Shown here in pieces: positions 10,930 through 22,159 of a DNA stretch of 64,000 nucleotides (positions within the stretch are counted from its first letter, which is position 1; each line of letters starts with the position of its first letter). The notes beneath the pieces were generated by a model. It was not told the origin of the DNA, searched no databases, and saw only the letters and a list, made by a program, of their open reading frames with translations. The DNA is taken from NCBI RefSeq assembly GCF_910594005.1, contig NC_057847.1:27565001-27629000 (forward strand). The letters are read 5' to 3'. The stretch is from Cervus elaphus. Its lineage: Eukaryota; Chordata; Mammalia; Artiodactyla; Cervidae. Position numbers and translations under genes: made by a program.

Positions 10930-11330
10930 CTCTTCCCATCATGTCACAAGCACTGATTGTCCTAGGTCCAGGGAGACCCAGGTCCCTCAAAGAGCTCACT
11001 CACAGAAGAGCGGGTGGTGTAGGTATAAACACATACTTACAAGAAAATGTGGTAGATAGCAAGAAAGAGAGAGGCACCACCAAGCACTGTGGGCGCCCAA
11101 GAAGGAAGGCGCCAGCGGGTGACAGAAGTGCCCTGTGTGGAGTGTGGGGAAGAGCCAAGAGAGGAGCAAAGGCCAAGGTGCGCTGAGCTCACATCGCCAG
11201 GTAAGACAACGCACGGCCACGCCTGCCCACTAAAGCGCGGGGTGAAGGAAGGGAGCGGCTGGGGACAAGGCGAGCAGGCCACTGCAGCTGGTTGTAACCT
11301 CTGCATTATGGGCTAAAGGATCTGGAATTT
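10930..11330 (-). mobile_element. Ancient L2-era repeat, diverged
   Basis: The order of pieces resembles the reverse of an ancient mammalian repeat of the L2 type: gtcctaggtccagggagacc, caaagagctcactcac, a stretch like 'gtggtaagtgctatga' (gtggtagatagcaagaaa), and later a GC-rich part. Assignment is weak. CpGs are more frequent than average at 11090-11270. Confidence 0.4.
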
Positions 11331-11795
11331 CTCCAGGAGGACTCCTTGAAGGTTTTCATTGTTGCATTTTAAGTAAGGAAGTACCTAAGATCAAACCGAT
11401 GTTCTTCTTTGCTTTTCAACTTGCTCATTTAAATGAACTAGTTGTGAAAAGTAATTTGTGCACATGTCAGCAAAATTCAAACTCTTCCAAGAGCAGTACA
11501 GAAGGCAAACCTCCTTTCTACCCACTACCACCAAACTCTGAGTCTTCATAACCCATGAGCAACCTCTCTCTCTAGTTCTGTGTGTATCTTATACCAGAAA
11601 TATCATACACAAGTATATTCATAAAGGATTAGAGGGTATTGCTGGGCACAAATCCACTCAGCCCAGGGGACGAGTCCACTACACACTTGCCTGCCAAATT
11701 GCTCCCTTGCATGGGCTGGATATACCAGCGGGGGCATCTATTCCGAACTTGTTTAAAGGTCCTGCATGGGCTGACCAGGACTGTTTATACATGTG
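11331..11795. other. Unique sequence
   Basis: No repeat family or exon recognised between the diverged repeat and the CA microsatellite. Confidence 0.45.
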
Positions 11796-11797
11796 AT

Positions 11798-11826
11798 ACA
11801 CACACACATGCACACACACACACACA
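11798..11826. repeat. (CA)n microsatellite, interrupted
   Basis: Two CA runs separated by one atg interruption, about 29 bases in total. Confidence 0.9.
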
Positions 11827-11909
11827 GAGGCACTCACTCATTCTCACATCTTTTATTTATGTACAAAGAACCATATTCTATGTTCACTGTATAGTACCTT
11901 CATTTTGGT

Positions 11910-12144
11910 ATTTTGGTCACCTGATGCTAACAGCTGACTCACTGGAAAAGCCCCTGATGCTGGGAAAGATTGAGGGCAGAAGGAGAAGATGGTATCAGAG
12001 GATGAGACAGCTGGATGGCAACACCAATGCAACAGACATGAACTTGGGCAAACTCCGGGAGATGGTGAGGGACAGAGAGGCCTGGCGTGCTGCAGTCCAC
12101 GGGGTTGCAAAGAGTCGGACATGACTGGGCCACTGAACAACAAC
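11910..12144 (+). mobile_element. BovB LINE 3' end, 5'-truncated
   Basis: Forward BovB: ttttggtcacctgatgc, then ctgatgctgggaaagattga, gatggcaacaccaatgc, gcgtgctgcagtccac and gagtcggacatgactg, ending in aacaacaac. The frame is broken. No convincing target-site duplication. Confidence 0.92.
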
Positions 12145-12654
12145 ACCCTCATTTACAGAGCACCACAGAGAGAAATCCACCTGGACATAAATAGGCTATG
12201 AGCATTCTTTAGTGCCTAGCATCCTTACGGTTGCCTATGAACGCTTACCTCAAAGCCGCTGAAATAAGAACCAGAAGGCAAAGGGCACTCACCCAGCTTC
12301 AGGACGTCACCAGCTGGACTTCGGTAGGCTCCATTCTCCAGCCACACTCCCTTGGCTTAGCTCCTGCCTCAGGGTCTGCCTTCAGGTCTTGTGGGAGCTC
12401 CAGGCGTTCCCCCAACTGCAGCTGCTCCAAGTCTCATATTCATCCTGATTGGATGAGATTTTATTTTCCATGAAACAGTCCTAAGGCCAGGGAAACATGA
12501 TGGACTGACAGGCTTCCACCAACTGGGTCTACCCCTAGAGATGGGACAGGGATCAACACCAAGCAATCATTAGAGGGGACAAAAAGGGATGGATTCTAGA
12601 ATAAACCAGCAAATGGTCCTTACCAACTCCATCATCCAGTTACCATCATTCATT
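12145..12654. other. Unique sequence
   Basis: No gene or repeat family recognised. Confidence 0.45.
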
Positions 12655-12955
12655 TCAATAGCTCTTACCAGTGGTCCTTCAACTTGTTTCTAGTATCTTG
12701 CCACTGTAAGCAATGCCACAATTGACATCCTCACACATATATCTTTGCATGTACAAGGATATCTACAGAATAAATTCCTGGAAGAGGAACTTTGAATCAA
12801 AGGGTGTCTGTTCTTATAACTCTGATAGACATGATCATATTGCCTTTCAAAGGGGGACCCATTCACACCCACAGCATCTCTGAGATGGCTCATTTCCACA
12901 TATATGGCCTGTGTGTTGTCAGCTTTCTTAGCTCTGTACTTAACAAAGTTCAGTT
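12655..12955 (-). mobile_element. Ancient L1 fragment
   Basis: The plus strand shows the reverse of an old L1 3' region: aataaattcctggaagagga, tgaatcaaagggtgtctg and ttgcctttcaaaggggga, matching the 'aaattcctagaagtggaattgctgggtcaaagggta' pattern. Strongly diverged. Confidence 0.7.
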
Positions 12956-13195
12956 TGACAACCGTGTGGTTAATGGATAGGAAGGGGAATAAGAGTGAGA
13001 TAAGAAAAGCAGTTACATAATTACAGTAATAAAAAGGAGAGATGATAAGGACTTGAGCCATGAGAACTGCCAAGGGTGTTTGAAAGTAGGAGCAGGATTA
13101 AAGTATGCGTCTTCCAGAATAATGTGGCCGTGGAAAATGTAGCGTTGTGCTGAAAATTTCGCACAGAGAAGACTTTGTTTTGACAAAAAGAATAT

Positions 13196-13279
13196 AGAAA
13201 GGAAGGAAAAAAGAAGGATGGGAGGGAAAGAGGGAGGGAGGAGAAAGGGAAAGAATGGGAAGGGAAGGAAAGGAAAAGA
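13196..13279 (+). repeat. Polypurine tract, GGAA/GGGA-rich
   Basis: An 84-base run of A and G with only two pyrimidines (T at about 13219 and 13256), made of irregular GGAA, GGGA and GAAA units. Such tracts can adopt triplex structure and often vary in length; that is inference here. Confidence 0.9.
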
Positions 13280-13340
13280 TTCTATTACTAAGACTTTTCC
13301 AGTTGGAAATAATAAATAAGCTAAGTACCAAAGACCTTAT

Positions 13341-13549
13341 GTGCTTCCCTGGTGAATCATGGTAAAGAACTTGCCTGTTAATGCAGGAGATGTGGGTTTG
13401 ATCCCTGGGTCAGGAAGATCCCCTGGAGGAGGGCATGGGAACCCATTCCAGTATTCTTGCCTAGAAAATCCATGGACAGAGGAGCCTGGCGGGCTACAGT
13501 TCATGGGGTCACAAAGAGTTTGACATGACTTAGTGACTAGCCAACAACA
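13341..13549 (+). mobile_element. Bov-tA SINE
   Basis: Forward Bov-tA from gcttccctggtgaatca to gacatgacttagtgactag, with an aacaacaacc tail. Near-identical flanks accaaagacctta (13327-13339) and accaaaagcctta (13550-13562) look like a slightly diverged target-site duplication. Confidence 0.94.
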
Positions 13550-13562
13550 ACCAAAAGCCTTA

Positions 13563-16500
13563 ACACAGACTCTACATTGAGAAGTTGGGTCAAACACACT
13601 CAGATCTCGAAAACAAACAAACCTAGAGACGAAATAATGTGTCATCATAGCACACGTTAACGCTCGAAAAGCACATTTTGTAGATTCTTAACAGTCTACA
13701 GTGTGAGACAATATGATAATACTGGTCTCATTGAAGCAGAATAAAGCGCTGTATCCTAAGGACTACTGTTCCGCTCTAGAAAAATCTTTCCTCTCTGGGT
13801 CCGTCCGTTGGCGGTGGTAGACAGGAGAGCTCTCAGCTGACACCAGGTCCTTTGTGCACCGTGGGCCCTGCAGCAAATGCTGGCGGTAGTCTAAGATCAA
13901 CCCCTGACATCTTTCCCTGGCTTCAGAATGACTGTTAAAAAATCCTTGATTATGTTTAAAATCTTCTCATGAATATAACTGCATATGAGTGCACTTTGCA
14001 ATCGAGGCCCATAAAACCCTCTGTGTTGCTCACGTTTCTCAGAATGGCTAAAATTATTTCTCCACTGGGTGCAGTGACAAGGGAAAAGAAGTATTTCTTG
14101 GTCCAAATCCCCTGACATTGTAGTTACCCACCCAGTCCCGCTTTTCTCACTGTCTGAACCAACCATCCTGTGATCTTTCTTTCCTATGAAATTCTTGAAG
14201 GAGAAAACAAAAAGGAGAACATTTTTGAAATAGTTACAAACATGGGGGAGAAGAAAGCAAACATATTTTTTGGAGGTTTAACGTGCCCATGGGAAAGAGG
14301 GTCAGATAAACAAGGTAGGGTGTGGTGAGGGGTTAGTCCTGGGTAGAACAGTCCAGGTCATATAATGCTATATCTGGTGAAAGTCCCTGGAGGAGGAACC
14401 AGGAAGTTTGCGGACCTGAACATCACAGCTAGAGTGGTTCACCAGGTACTTCGAAGCCACGTGGGCATCCACTGCACCCCTCGGAGCAGGGCCACATGCT
14501 TGAGCCCTGCTCAGAGCTTGTATGCTTTGCAGCCACCTGCTCTCCGCTCAGTGGGAACTCTCTCCAGCAAAAAGTCTGGATCTACCTTGGTTTCCCTTAT
14601 TTCCCAGTGTAAGCATATAATTGGTGCCTTTTCCAGGATGGCAAAGAGCCCAGAGTCCAGAGAATTCCCTGAGCCCTCAGTGTGGCCTGGAGCCCCGGGT
14701 ACTGACTGATCAGGGGCCAGTAGCCCCTGGTAGGAAGGAGGATCTCTAGGGAGGGGAAGGCTTTTCCCTCAAATCCCTTACTGCAGCCAGGATGAAAAGC
14801 CAGCTCTGGAATGCCATGTCCCTGGTCCCACTCCTAGTCCCATCCCCTATTTCTGTCCAGCACTTTCCCAAGGATGCAAGGATGGGAAGCCCTGCCTCCT
14901 CTGTGATGCTCCCCCTTGACCCCAACCCACAAGAGGCTCTCGCTCAATCTTCAGTCAATCCCTGCTGTCCATAATCGTCACTGCAGGAACTGTCTTATCA
15001 GCAAGTGTCCCCACTGGACACCCACAGGTCTCGCCGCCGCGGGCAGTGTGGTGCAGGGACACACGGGAGACACTCAGCCATTGAATCAGGCCCTGCTATT
15101 TCATCTTCCCACAATCCATTTCTGGAAAGAATCTGATGTTTCTTGCAGCTCAGAGTCTAGAGGAAATAAATCTTCTATTTACTTTCAATCGAGTTACCCT
15201 GCAGGCCCCACAGAGTCCTACTCTGACTGTGACTAAGTTTCACCTCGCAGGCCCACAGAGTTGCGCTCTGCTGGTGACTAAGTTCCTGCTTCCTCAGGGC
15301 CCCTCCCTCCTTCCTTCCACCCTCTGCCTCTGCCCTCCCGCCCACCTGCCCCCACCATTAGCCTCCCCAGAGCCTGGAGCTATGAAGCCTCTGGAGCCTG
15401 CCCTTCATTCTGGAAAAAAAAAAAAAAGCATGAATTCTTTTTCCAAATAGAACCTTCCTTAGGCAAACTTCTCTCTTGCTACTATTAAAAACCTTGCACA
15501 GTATAAGTCTGATGTATTTTTTGCTTTAAAAACCCCTTCCACCAAGGATAGGAGTGAGGTGGAATAAAGTGAGTGAAGAGACAGGCAGTTTTGCCGTAAA
15601 AAAGCAAATTTCTTCCGCTGGGAAATCACTTCAGATGCCTGAAAGAGTTAATGACATTCCCTAATGGCACCTGGTGTACCAGGAGGCGGCCCTCCAAGAG
15701 GTGGAGCCCACAGCTGGCCCCGTCTGGGCAGGGCAGGGACGTGATGTATAGCCTGTGCCCTCCTTGGCGCTGCAGGGGGAGGCAATTTGTAGACAGCCAC
15801 TTGAACTCCATCAGAGCCAGTGAGTCCCTTGCCTAAATCACGTTTTCCCTTTCCTTACAAAGCTGTTTGCTCAGCGGGTTCAGTGAGGAAACCCCTGAGT
15901 AAACAGAGAGCATGCCGCTGGCCCCAAGGTTTCTCCAGGGACGCAGCCCCAGGCGAAGCCCACTTCCAGTCTTCCTGCCGGCCCTCAGCCCATCGCAACT
16001 GTTGTCCCGTAAAGTTGCTGCTTTCAACTCCATTTGCTTCAGCGTCTGAAGGGAAAGCTTACAGGAAGGTGTGGGGGAAATCTCGAGGCAGACGGCTGCT
16101 GAAGGCACTGAAGCCCCAGGCCCCTCCCTGCCAGAGGGCCCACCCTCACCCCACCCACCGCAGCAGAACAATGGCTCCAGTGAAGCCAGGGGACTCCACA
16201 GGCTTCCAAGTTGGCTGGTTTTCAGCATCTGTGTGGTTCGGGGGGCCTTATCTTGGGTCTAGGGCTGGAGATGAGTAAGAAATAGCCGATGTGAGACCAC
16301 AGAGGCGTGGATACAGTTGTTCCCCCCATTTCAGAGGTGGAAGCCTAAGGCTCAGAGGTTGATAGCTGAGGACTGACAGGACCAGAGGTCTAGTCCAAGG
16401 CTGTCCAGTTGGAAATCCCACATCTCAACCAGTACCCTTTATCCGTCGTGGGCTGGGACTGACTGGGGCCACGACCACAAAGCAGGCTCACCCTCTGGAC

Positions 16501-16659
16501 AGGAAAGCCCTCGATGTACTGCCAAGCTCAAAGGCTGGCTCAAGAAATACGTGGGCTGCACCTCAGGAGGGGGTCCAAGGAAAGCGGGTTTTGGCAGTAG
16601 CAGAAGACTGCCCTTGGCCAGTATTATCATTGCTATTTGGTCCAGAAACTCAAGAAACA
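13563..16659. other. About 3.1 kb of largely repeat-free sequence
   Basis: No gene, RNA or repeat family recognised. The segment is GC-richer from about 14400 to 16300, with short overlapping frames in several phases but no domain-like protein. A 13-base A run lies at about 15414-15426 after a pyrimidine-rich stretch. Nothing here qualifies as a CpG island by eye. It could hold regulatory DNA, but I see no defined motif cluster. Confidence 0.45.
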
Positions 16660-16870
16660 GTAGATCATCTCCACCACTTACTTACTGGTACAATCTTGAG
16701 CCATTTATTCAATCTCTGTGTGCCTCAATTTTCTCATCTGTAAAATGGGAATATTAAGAACCCCGACCTCATATGGTGGTTGTGAGGCTCAAGAGACTTA
16801 ATGTGTGCAAAGCATCTAGAACAATGCCTGGCACCTGGCAAACACTGCATATTACTATTAATATCATTGT
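16660..16870 (+). mobile_element. MIR SINE
   Basis: Clear forward MIR: ccacttacttactggtac, tgtgcctcaattttctcatctg, taaaatgggaatattaaga, tggttgtgaggctcaagaga, atgcctggcacctgg. One of the better preserved MIRs here. Confidence 0.88.
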
Positions 16871-16912
16871 CATCATCATCCTCTTCATCACCATCAGCAT
16901 CACCATTATCTT
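16855..16912. repeat. (TCA)n-like low-complexity run
   Basis: Imperfect tri- and hexanucleotide run of atc/tca units (catcatcatcctcttcatcacc-type pattern) grown at the 3' end of the adjoining MIR, a common site for microsatellite birth. Confidence 0.75.
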
Positions 16913-16914
16913 GG

Positions 16915-17130
16915 TCTGATACCTCCCCCAACTTCTCTCCAGGCAGAATCAAGCACTCCTGCCCATTACTCCCGGTCTTTAGTGACACCTTTATGGCAGT
17001 CCTCGTCACTTTGTATCAATGCCTCTAATCTGAGCAGGAATTTTGACTTTCCATCTCTGTATCATCAGAGCCTTCTACAGTGTTTGGCACATAATGGATA
17101 TGCAGTAAACATGTGTCGAATGAACGAAAA
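16915..17130 (+). mobile_element. L2 LINE 3' end
   Basis: The terminal block tgtttggcacataatggatatgcagtaaac followed by gaatgaac is a degenerate L2 3' end. The preceding pyrimidine-rich sequence is compatible with L2. Confidence 0.65.
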
Positions 17131-17539
17131 ATTGTGCTTGATTCTAAAACTAACTTTCAGATAAATCACAAAGGGTACCTGATTTTTATAAGATTTTGAA
17201 ATATGCCTTAGATCATGCCTTAGAAATCAGAACATCATAATAAGGTAAGAAGATTGTAAGGGCTTTCAAGGGTGGCATGTCAGACACACGTAAGACATTT
17301 TCACTGTTACAATCGTTCTATCAAATAAAAGAAACAAATCCCATTTAAGGCACTGAGTGTCCCTGATGCCCTAAAGACCCCCTCCCTATTCAGCATTTGA
17401 GGACTCAGAAATAGGCAATCCAAGAGTCTTGCCACAAACAAAAAACATTTCCAAGAAATCAGCATTTTGTGGAATATTTTTAAATGAACTTTCAAAGAGA
17501 TTCCAAAAATAGATCTGTGAAATACTGACAGCACCTCCT
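17131..17539. other. Unique AT-rich sequence
   Basis: No gene or repeat family recognised. Confidence 0.45.
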
Positions 17540-17700
17540 TTGTGCCAGATACTGGAACGACACAGATAAGAAGACATGGTGTCTAGAAGGGGGAACAAAC
17601 ACGTGAATATAGAATTTATGTATAGGAGTGATATGTAGAGGCAAGCCCAGCATGTTCAGAGAGTACAGAGGAGGGGACCAATTGGAGGCACTGGGGATTT
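17540..17700 (-). mobile_element. Ancient L2-type fragment, diverged
   Basis: The pattern 'tttgtgccagatactggaacgacacagataagaagacatgg' is a degenerate form of the common reverse L2 3' end (ctatgtgccaggcactg... ggagata... aagacac). The assignment is by eye and weak. Confidence 0.4.
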
Positions 17701-18387
17701 TTAAATGGCTGTAGAGACTGACCTTGGAAAATGGATGCATTTTTAGGTTCTCTCCAGGGCAGCTGTGGTTCAGAAATACCAAGGACTGCTAAACACATTG
17801 CTGCACATTCTTAGAAGGTGACACTACCACCTTATAACGCACATTTAAGGTACCAGCAAGAAAAGGCCCTCCTCCTGGACAGGGTCCTGGAGCTGCAGGC
17901 CAGCATGGAGCCCCAGGGTGGGGCGCTCCCTCCCACCACCAGCACGTAGTCATCTTTGCTCAAACAAAGCCTACGCTGTCCTACTGCTGAGGGCTTCCCT
18001 GCAGCCCACAAGCCCTCCCCACCCGGAGTCTACAAATTATAACTGAACGTTATCCAAGTCACCTTAAAAATGCTCACCACCGCCAGGGGCCTGGGGAGGA
18101 GCTCCGTCCTATCATGCTCTGATGACTCTCTTCCTCAAGCCCAGGCCCGTGCGCCCACTAGTCATCCTGGGTGTGCTCCCGGTTTTCGAGGGGTGGCTAC
18201 ACCTTGCACTTGGATAATTATTTTTAAGTAAGTGAGGAGCGGTGAGAAGTGAGACAATAGTGCCTGCTCATGGTAGGTGAGAACGTTTCATTCACCCAGA
18301 TTGTGCAGCTGGATTCTCCAGGCCAGAAAGATGCAGGAGAGTATAGATCGAGAGCTCTCAGGTTTGGAACTGAGTCACCCTCCTTCT
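17701..18387. other. Unique sequence
   Basis: No gene or repeat family recognised. The right edge is a T-rich run that begins the next L1 fragment. Confidence 0.45.
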
Positions 18388-18500
18388 TTTTTCTATATAA
18401 ATTTATTTATTTTAATTGGAGGCTAATTACTTTACAATATTGTAGTGGTTTTGCCATACATTGACATGAATCCGCCACGGGTGTACATGCCAGCTCAGGC
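18388..18500 (-). mobile_element. Ruminant L1 3' end, about 110 bases
   Basis: T-rich start (tcttttttctatataaattt) followed by taattggaggctaattac, caatattgtagtggttttgcc and gaatccgccacgggtgtac. This matches the 3' end of ruminant L1 read in reverse and resembles the start of the large L1 at 48828. It is an extreme 5' truncation. Confidence 0.85.
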
Positions 18501-19340
18501 TGCGGCTAGTCAACGTGGCTGCTGGGGCACGGCCTTCTCAGAGGGGACTGCCCATCCCTACAGGCGGAACTCTGGAGGTAGATGCTGGCCGGAGGTCTCT
18601 TAAGAGGATTACAAGTCAATCATCCCAGTCAGGCTCCTCAGTGTTCAGTAATTACTTTCAAGTGACCTTCCTTTCCCCTTGGAGGCTAGGTGGTCTGTGA
18701 AAGGCCTCTCCCCCAGGCCTCCAAACACCTGGCAATGCAGGTCCCAGGAAGAAACTCAAGGAAGAGGCTGGGCTGGGAGGAGGAGAAAAAGGAGGAGGAG
18801 GAAGAAGAGAAGGAGGTGGAGGACGTCTTGGCACTTCCTGAGCTGGCTCTGGGCTGAGGACAGTGGCTGTAGAGAGTAGTACATTCCTTTTGCTTACTGT
18901 GAAGTGCCCCCAAAGAAATTCCACACCATGGAGTGCTTGTTGAAGTGGGAAAGGCAGAGGAAGGACCTACCAGGAGGCAGTAGCTGACAGGATAGAGCCT
19001 TGTGGCAGAGTCACCAGATTTATAAAATGGAAAAAGTGAGAATATCTATAAAATAGAATCATTTACACTTTGAAATATTTGGTCAGTTCAGGTATTGGGT
19101 GATTTTTGCAAATCAAAGGACTTTGAAATAATGACAATACATTGGCTTTTCTCTTATTAAGATATATGCTTATGGCATAAGTTGCAAAAACACATAAAAC
19201 ATAAAGAAATTATCAAAATCATCAGGAAGCTGGCCACCCAAGAATAGCCATGGCTAACATTTAATGTACCACCTCCTTATCCTTGTGAACTATACCTGCT
19301 TATCACCTAAGATTTTTGTATAAAAGTCATATAATATTGT
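18501..19340. other. Unique sequence with a purine tract
   Basis: No gene recognised. It contains the purine run at 18775-18816. Frames crossing that run give only Glu/Lys/Arg- or Ser/Phe-rich low-complexity peptides. Confidence 0.5.
18775..18816 (+). repeat. Pure purine run (GGA/GAA)
   Basis: Forty-two consecutive purines, mostly gga and gaa triplets, interrupted by a single T and then continuing for a few bases to 18823. Confidence 0.9.
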
Positions 19341-19349
19341 TGATATAGA

Positions 19350-19840
19350 TATTTTATTCTCTCACAAATATTTATTGATGGCTTGTTGTATGCTAAGGAA
19401 TTCAACAATGAGCAAATAGACAAGTTCCTGATCTTCATGGAGCTGACACTTCTCATGGAAAAACAGACAATAAATAAATAAATACGAAAATATGCCAGGT
19501 ACCAGGAAGCAATAAGTGCCACAGAGAAACATAAGCCAAGAGAGGGGATAGAAAGGATGGGGTGGCAACAGGTGGGCTGAAAAGTGGGTACTATTTTACA
19601 TGGAGTAGCCAGGGATGATGTGGCTGACAAGATGAGAGTCAACCAGAGGCTGAAGAAAGTGAGGAGCAGCTATGCAAGTATCTCAGGCAGAGCGAAGAGC
19701 AAATGCAATGTCCTAGGGCCGCAAACACTGGACAGGCAGGGAGAACAGGCCCGGGTCGGGGTAGTGGGGCAGAGCAGGGGCAGCTGGAGCAGACAGGGTC
19801 AGGACAGGAGCTGAGTCGGGGGGAGTCAGAGTATGGAAAG
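19350..19840 (-). mobile_element. Ancient L2-type repeat, reverse orientation
   Basis: caaatatttattgatggcttg, then caagttcctgatcttcatggagctgacact, acagacaataaataaataaa, agcaataagtgccacagag and agagcaaatgcaatgtccta. This is the usual order of the reverse of a mammalian-wide L2-type element ('...tccctgccctcatggagctta...agacaataaa...gtgcaaaggcc...'). The family subtype is uncertain. Confidence 0.6.
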
Positions 19841-19887
19841 CCTGCAGGCCACCGTATGTCCTATTTTGTCTTACTTACTGTGATAGT

Positions 19888-20098
19888 GGGGCTTCCCCAG
19901 TGGCTCGTATAGTGAAGAGTCCACCTGCAATGCAGAAGACCTGGGTTCAATCCCTGGGTTGGGAAGATCCCCTGGAGGAGGGATGGCAACCACTCCAGTA
20001 TTCTTGCCTGGAGAATCCCATGGACAGAGGAGCCTGGCGGGCTACAGTCCATGGGGTCACAAAGAGTCAGACACAACTGAGTGACAAAGCACACACGA
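19888..20098 (+). mobile_element. Bov-tA SINE
   Basis: Forward full-length Bov-tA: gggcttccccagtggctcg head, gggttcaatccctgggttgg, then the BovB tail gtcagacacaactgagtgac. Flanks tgtgatagt (left) and tgtgataat (right, from about 20101) resemble a target-site duplication with one mismatch. Confidence 0.95.
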
Positions 20099-20254
20099 AT
20101 TGTGATAATAGGTGAATTCTCCAACTTCATATTTCCTTCAAAAACATAACTCTGTAATGACAATAAAATGACACCATGTGGACAACCATAATGTATTCAA
20201 ATGATATATTTTGTAGTTATTTTTATTATTTTTATCTGTTATTAACAGTATGAT

Positions 20255-21300
20255 GAATAACACATAAACCTGGGAGACCTTTGATCAAGTTCATATGATA
20301 AATTCCTGGAAGTGTAATTAGTTAGAGAATATAAATATGTAAAAGGTTTTGTGTACACATTGCCAAATTTGCCCAGAAAGGGTCTGATAAGCTATAATTT
20401 TATGTGTAAGAATTTCCATTTCACTGCTGCATATGACAATTTTTAAAAATCTTTGGCAATTTGATAAATGAAGACCTGTATGACATTGTTACTTTAATGA
20501 TCGTTTACTTGATCATTATTGAAGTTGAAGTTTTCACATGTTTATCTCAAGTTGTCTGATCAGGTCTTTAATCCATTTTTTTACTGTTTTTTCTTATTGA
20601 TTTGAAAAGTTCTTGTATATAAAGCTTCTTATTTGTTGGAGTGTTTTTCTCAGTTCTTAGTTATCTTTTATGTTTGCTTATGGTCTTTCAGGGCTTCCCA
20701 GGGGGCACTGGTGGTAAAGAACCTGCCTGCCAATGCAGGAGACAAACCTAAGAGATGCAGGTTCAGTCCCTGGGTCTGGAAGATCCCCTGGAGGAAGGCA
20801 TGGTAACCTACTCCAGTATTCTTGCCTGAAGAATCCCATGGACAGAGAAACCTGGCGGGTTATAGTTCATAGGGTCACAAAGAGTTGGACACGACTGTAG
20901 CGACTTAACACGCACACATGAATAGTCTTTTTTTCTTAAATTTTAAAATTCTTAGGTAATCTAATCTATCAGTGCTTCTTTTATAATTTCATCTTTTGCT
21001 TTCTCACTGCAAGACTGGTACGTGTTTATATTTTCTTTATCTTAAAAATAATTTCCTTTAAAAAATTCAATCCTATCAATCCTATTATTTATGTGATAGA
21101 TACATAACTTTTTTCTGCTTAGCCAACCAATTATCATCATATGACTATGAATTTAGCAGTGTAACCTTTCCTCACAAATATAAAGCATACATTTATAATG
21201 TACAAAATTCATATATATGTGTGTGAAAAGCTTACACAAATATCAGATTTTGTATCTTATATCCATTAATTTGTAAGTCTTCTCTTGAAATAATATCAGA
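20255..21300 (-). mobile_element. Ancient L1, split by a Bov-tA
   Basis: The reverse old L1 3' region is recognisable from aaattcctggaagtgtaa through gtacacattgccaaatttg, tttccatttcactgctgc, gtctttaatccatttttttac and gaaaagttcttgtatataaag. It is interrupted at 20691-20921 by a Bov-tA and resumes as AT-rich L1-like sequence (aattctta ggtaatctaa, tttctcactgcaag). The right limit is approximate. Confidence 0.65.
20691..20921 (+). mobile_element. Bov-tA SINE inserted in old L1
   Basis: Forward full-length Bov-tA, gggcttcccagggggcactg to gttggacacgactgtagcg. Flanks atggtcttt (left) and atagtcttt (right) are a probable target-site duplication with one change. Confidence 0.94.
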
Positions 21301-21354
21301 TTGATTTACAGATTGCAGCATTTTAGTAATTTTGATGTTTGGTAGGAAAAGCAT

Positions 21355-21690
21355 GGGACTTCCCTGGTAGCTCAGCTGCTAAAGAATCCACCTGCAATGC
21401 AGGAGACCCTGGTTTGATTCCTGGGTCGGGACGATGCCCTGGAGAAGGAATAGGCTACCAACTCCAGTATTCTTGGCTTCTGTGGTGGCTCAGATGGTAA
21501 AGAATCTGCTTACAATGCAGAAGACCTGAGTTCGATCCCTGAGTTGGGAAGATCCCCTGGAGAAGGAAATGGCTACCCACTCCAGTATTCTGGCCTGGAG
21601 AATTCCATGGCCAGAAGAGCCTGGCAGACTACAGTGCATGGGGTTGCAAAGAGTTGGACATGACTGAGCAACTTTCACTTCACTTCACAC
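21355..21690 (+). mobile_element. Dimeric Bov-tA SINE
   Basis: Two tRNA-Glu-like units lie head to tail. Unit 1 (21355-21474) runs gggacttccctggtagctcag to tccagtattctt without a BovB tail. Unit 2 (21475-21690) starts ggcttctgtggtggctcag and continues through the full body to the BovB tail ttggacatgactgagcaac and cttcacttcac. The join is exactly at the conserved 'cagtattctt' point. Confidence 0.93.
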
Positions 21691-22159
21691 ACCCAGGAAG
21701 AAGGGGAAGACAGATGTGGTGGACAGCTACCAATACCAGCCATGATGTGCCCCCTCAAGAAGAAGTTGTGACAAAAGAGGCTGATTAATTAAAAGGGATG
21801 TGTCCAATTACACAATGACCAGGTCTGGTGCACTTTGTCCCCAACCTCTCCCCATCCGACACATCACTGTCACTTTTATGATTGCAATGCAGTGGCATAT
21901 TTGACCACTCCCTCTCCACTCAGAAGCAGATGGAAGATTTATAATGACCAAACGAAACTCATGAGAACATGCCACTGTTCTCTGCATTTGAAGACAAGGC
22001 CACCTTTGGTGCTGTACTCACATAATTGCAGGCTATAGCTTTCAGCATCAACACTGACGCATTTATTCAAGATAAATCTTTCTCTTGGTGGACAACCAGG
22101 TTCGTCTGTCTGCCACTGTGCCTCCCAGCTACGCCACACAATGTGAAAATGGCCTGTGG
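21691..22159. other. Sequence of unknown origin
   Basis: No gene or confidently recognised family. Some wording (ggatgtgtccaattacacaatgacc) hints at an old repeat, but I cannot assign it. Confidence 0.4.

Noticed and set aside
15820..16278. 152-codon plus-strand frame
   Set aside because: A 131-codon frame lies opposite on the minus strand and neither resembles a known family; typical of GC-rich non-coding DNA.
18679..18924. Glu/Arg-rich and Ser/Phe-rich frames near 18.8 kb
   Set aside because: They are translations of a GGA/GAA purine run on the two strands.
21355..21690. Closely spaced SINE heads as a CRISPR-like or tandem array
   Set aside because: Only two units, each matching Bov-tA in full; CRISPR arrays do not occur in mammalian chromosomes.
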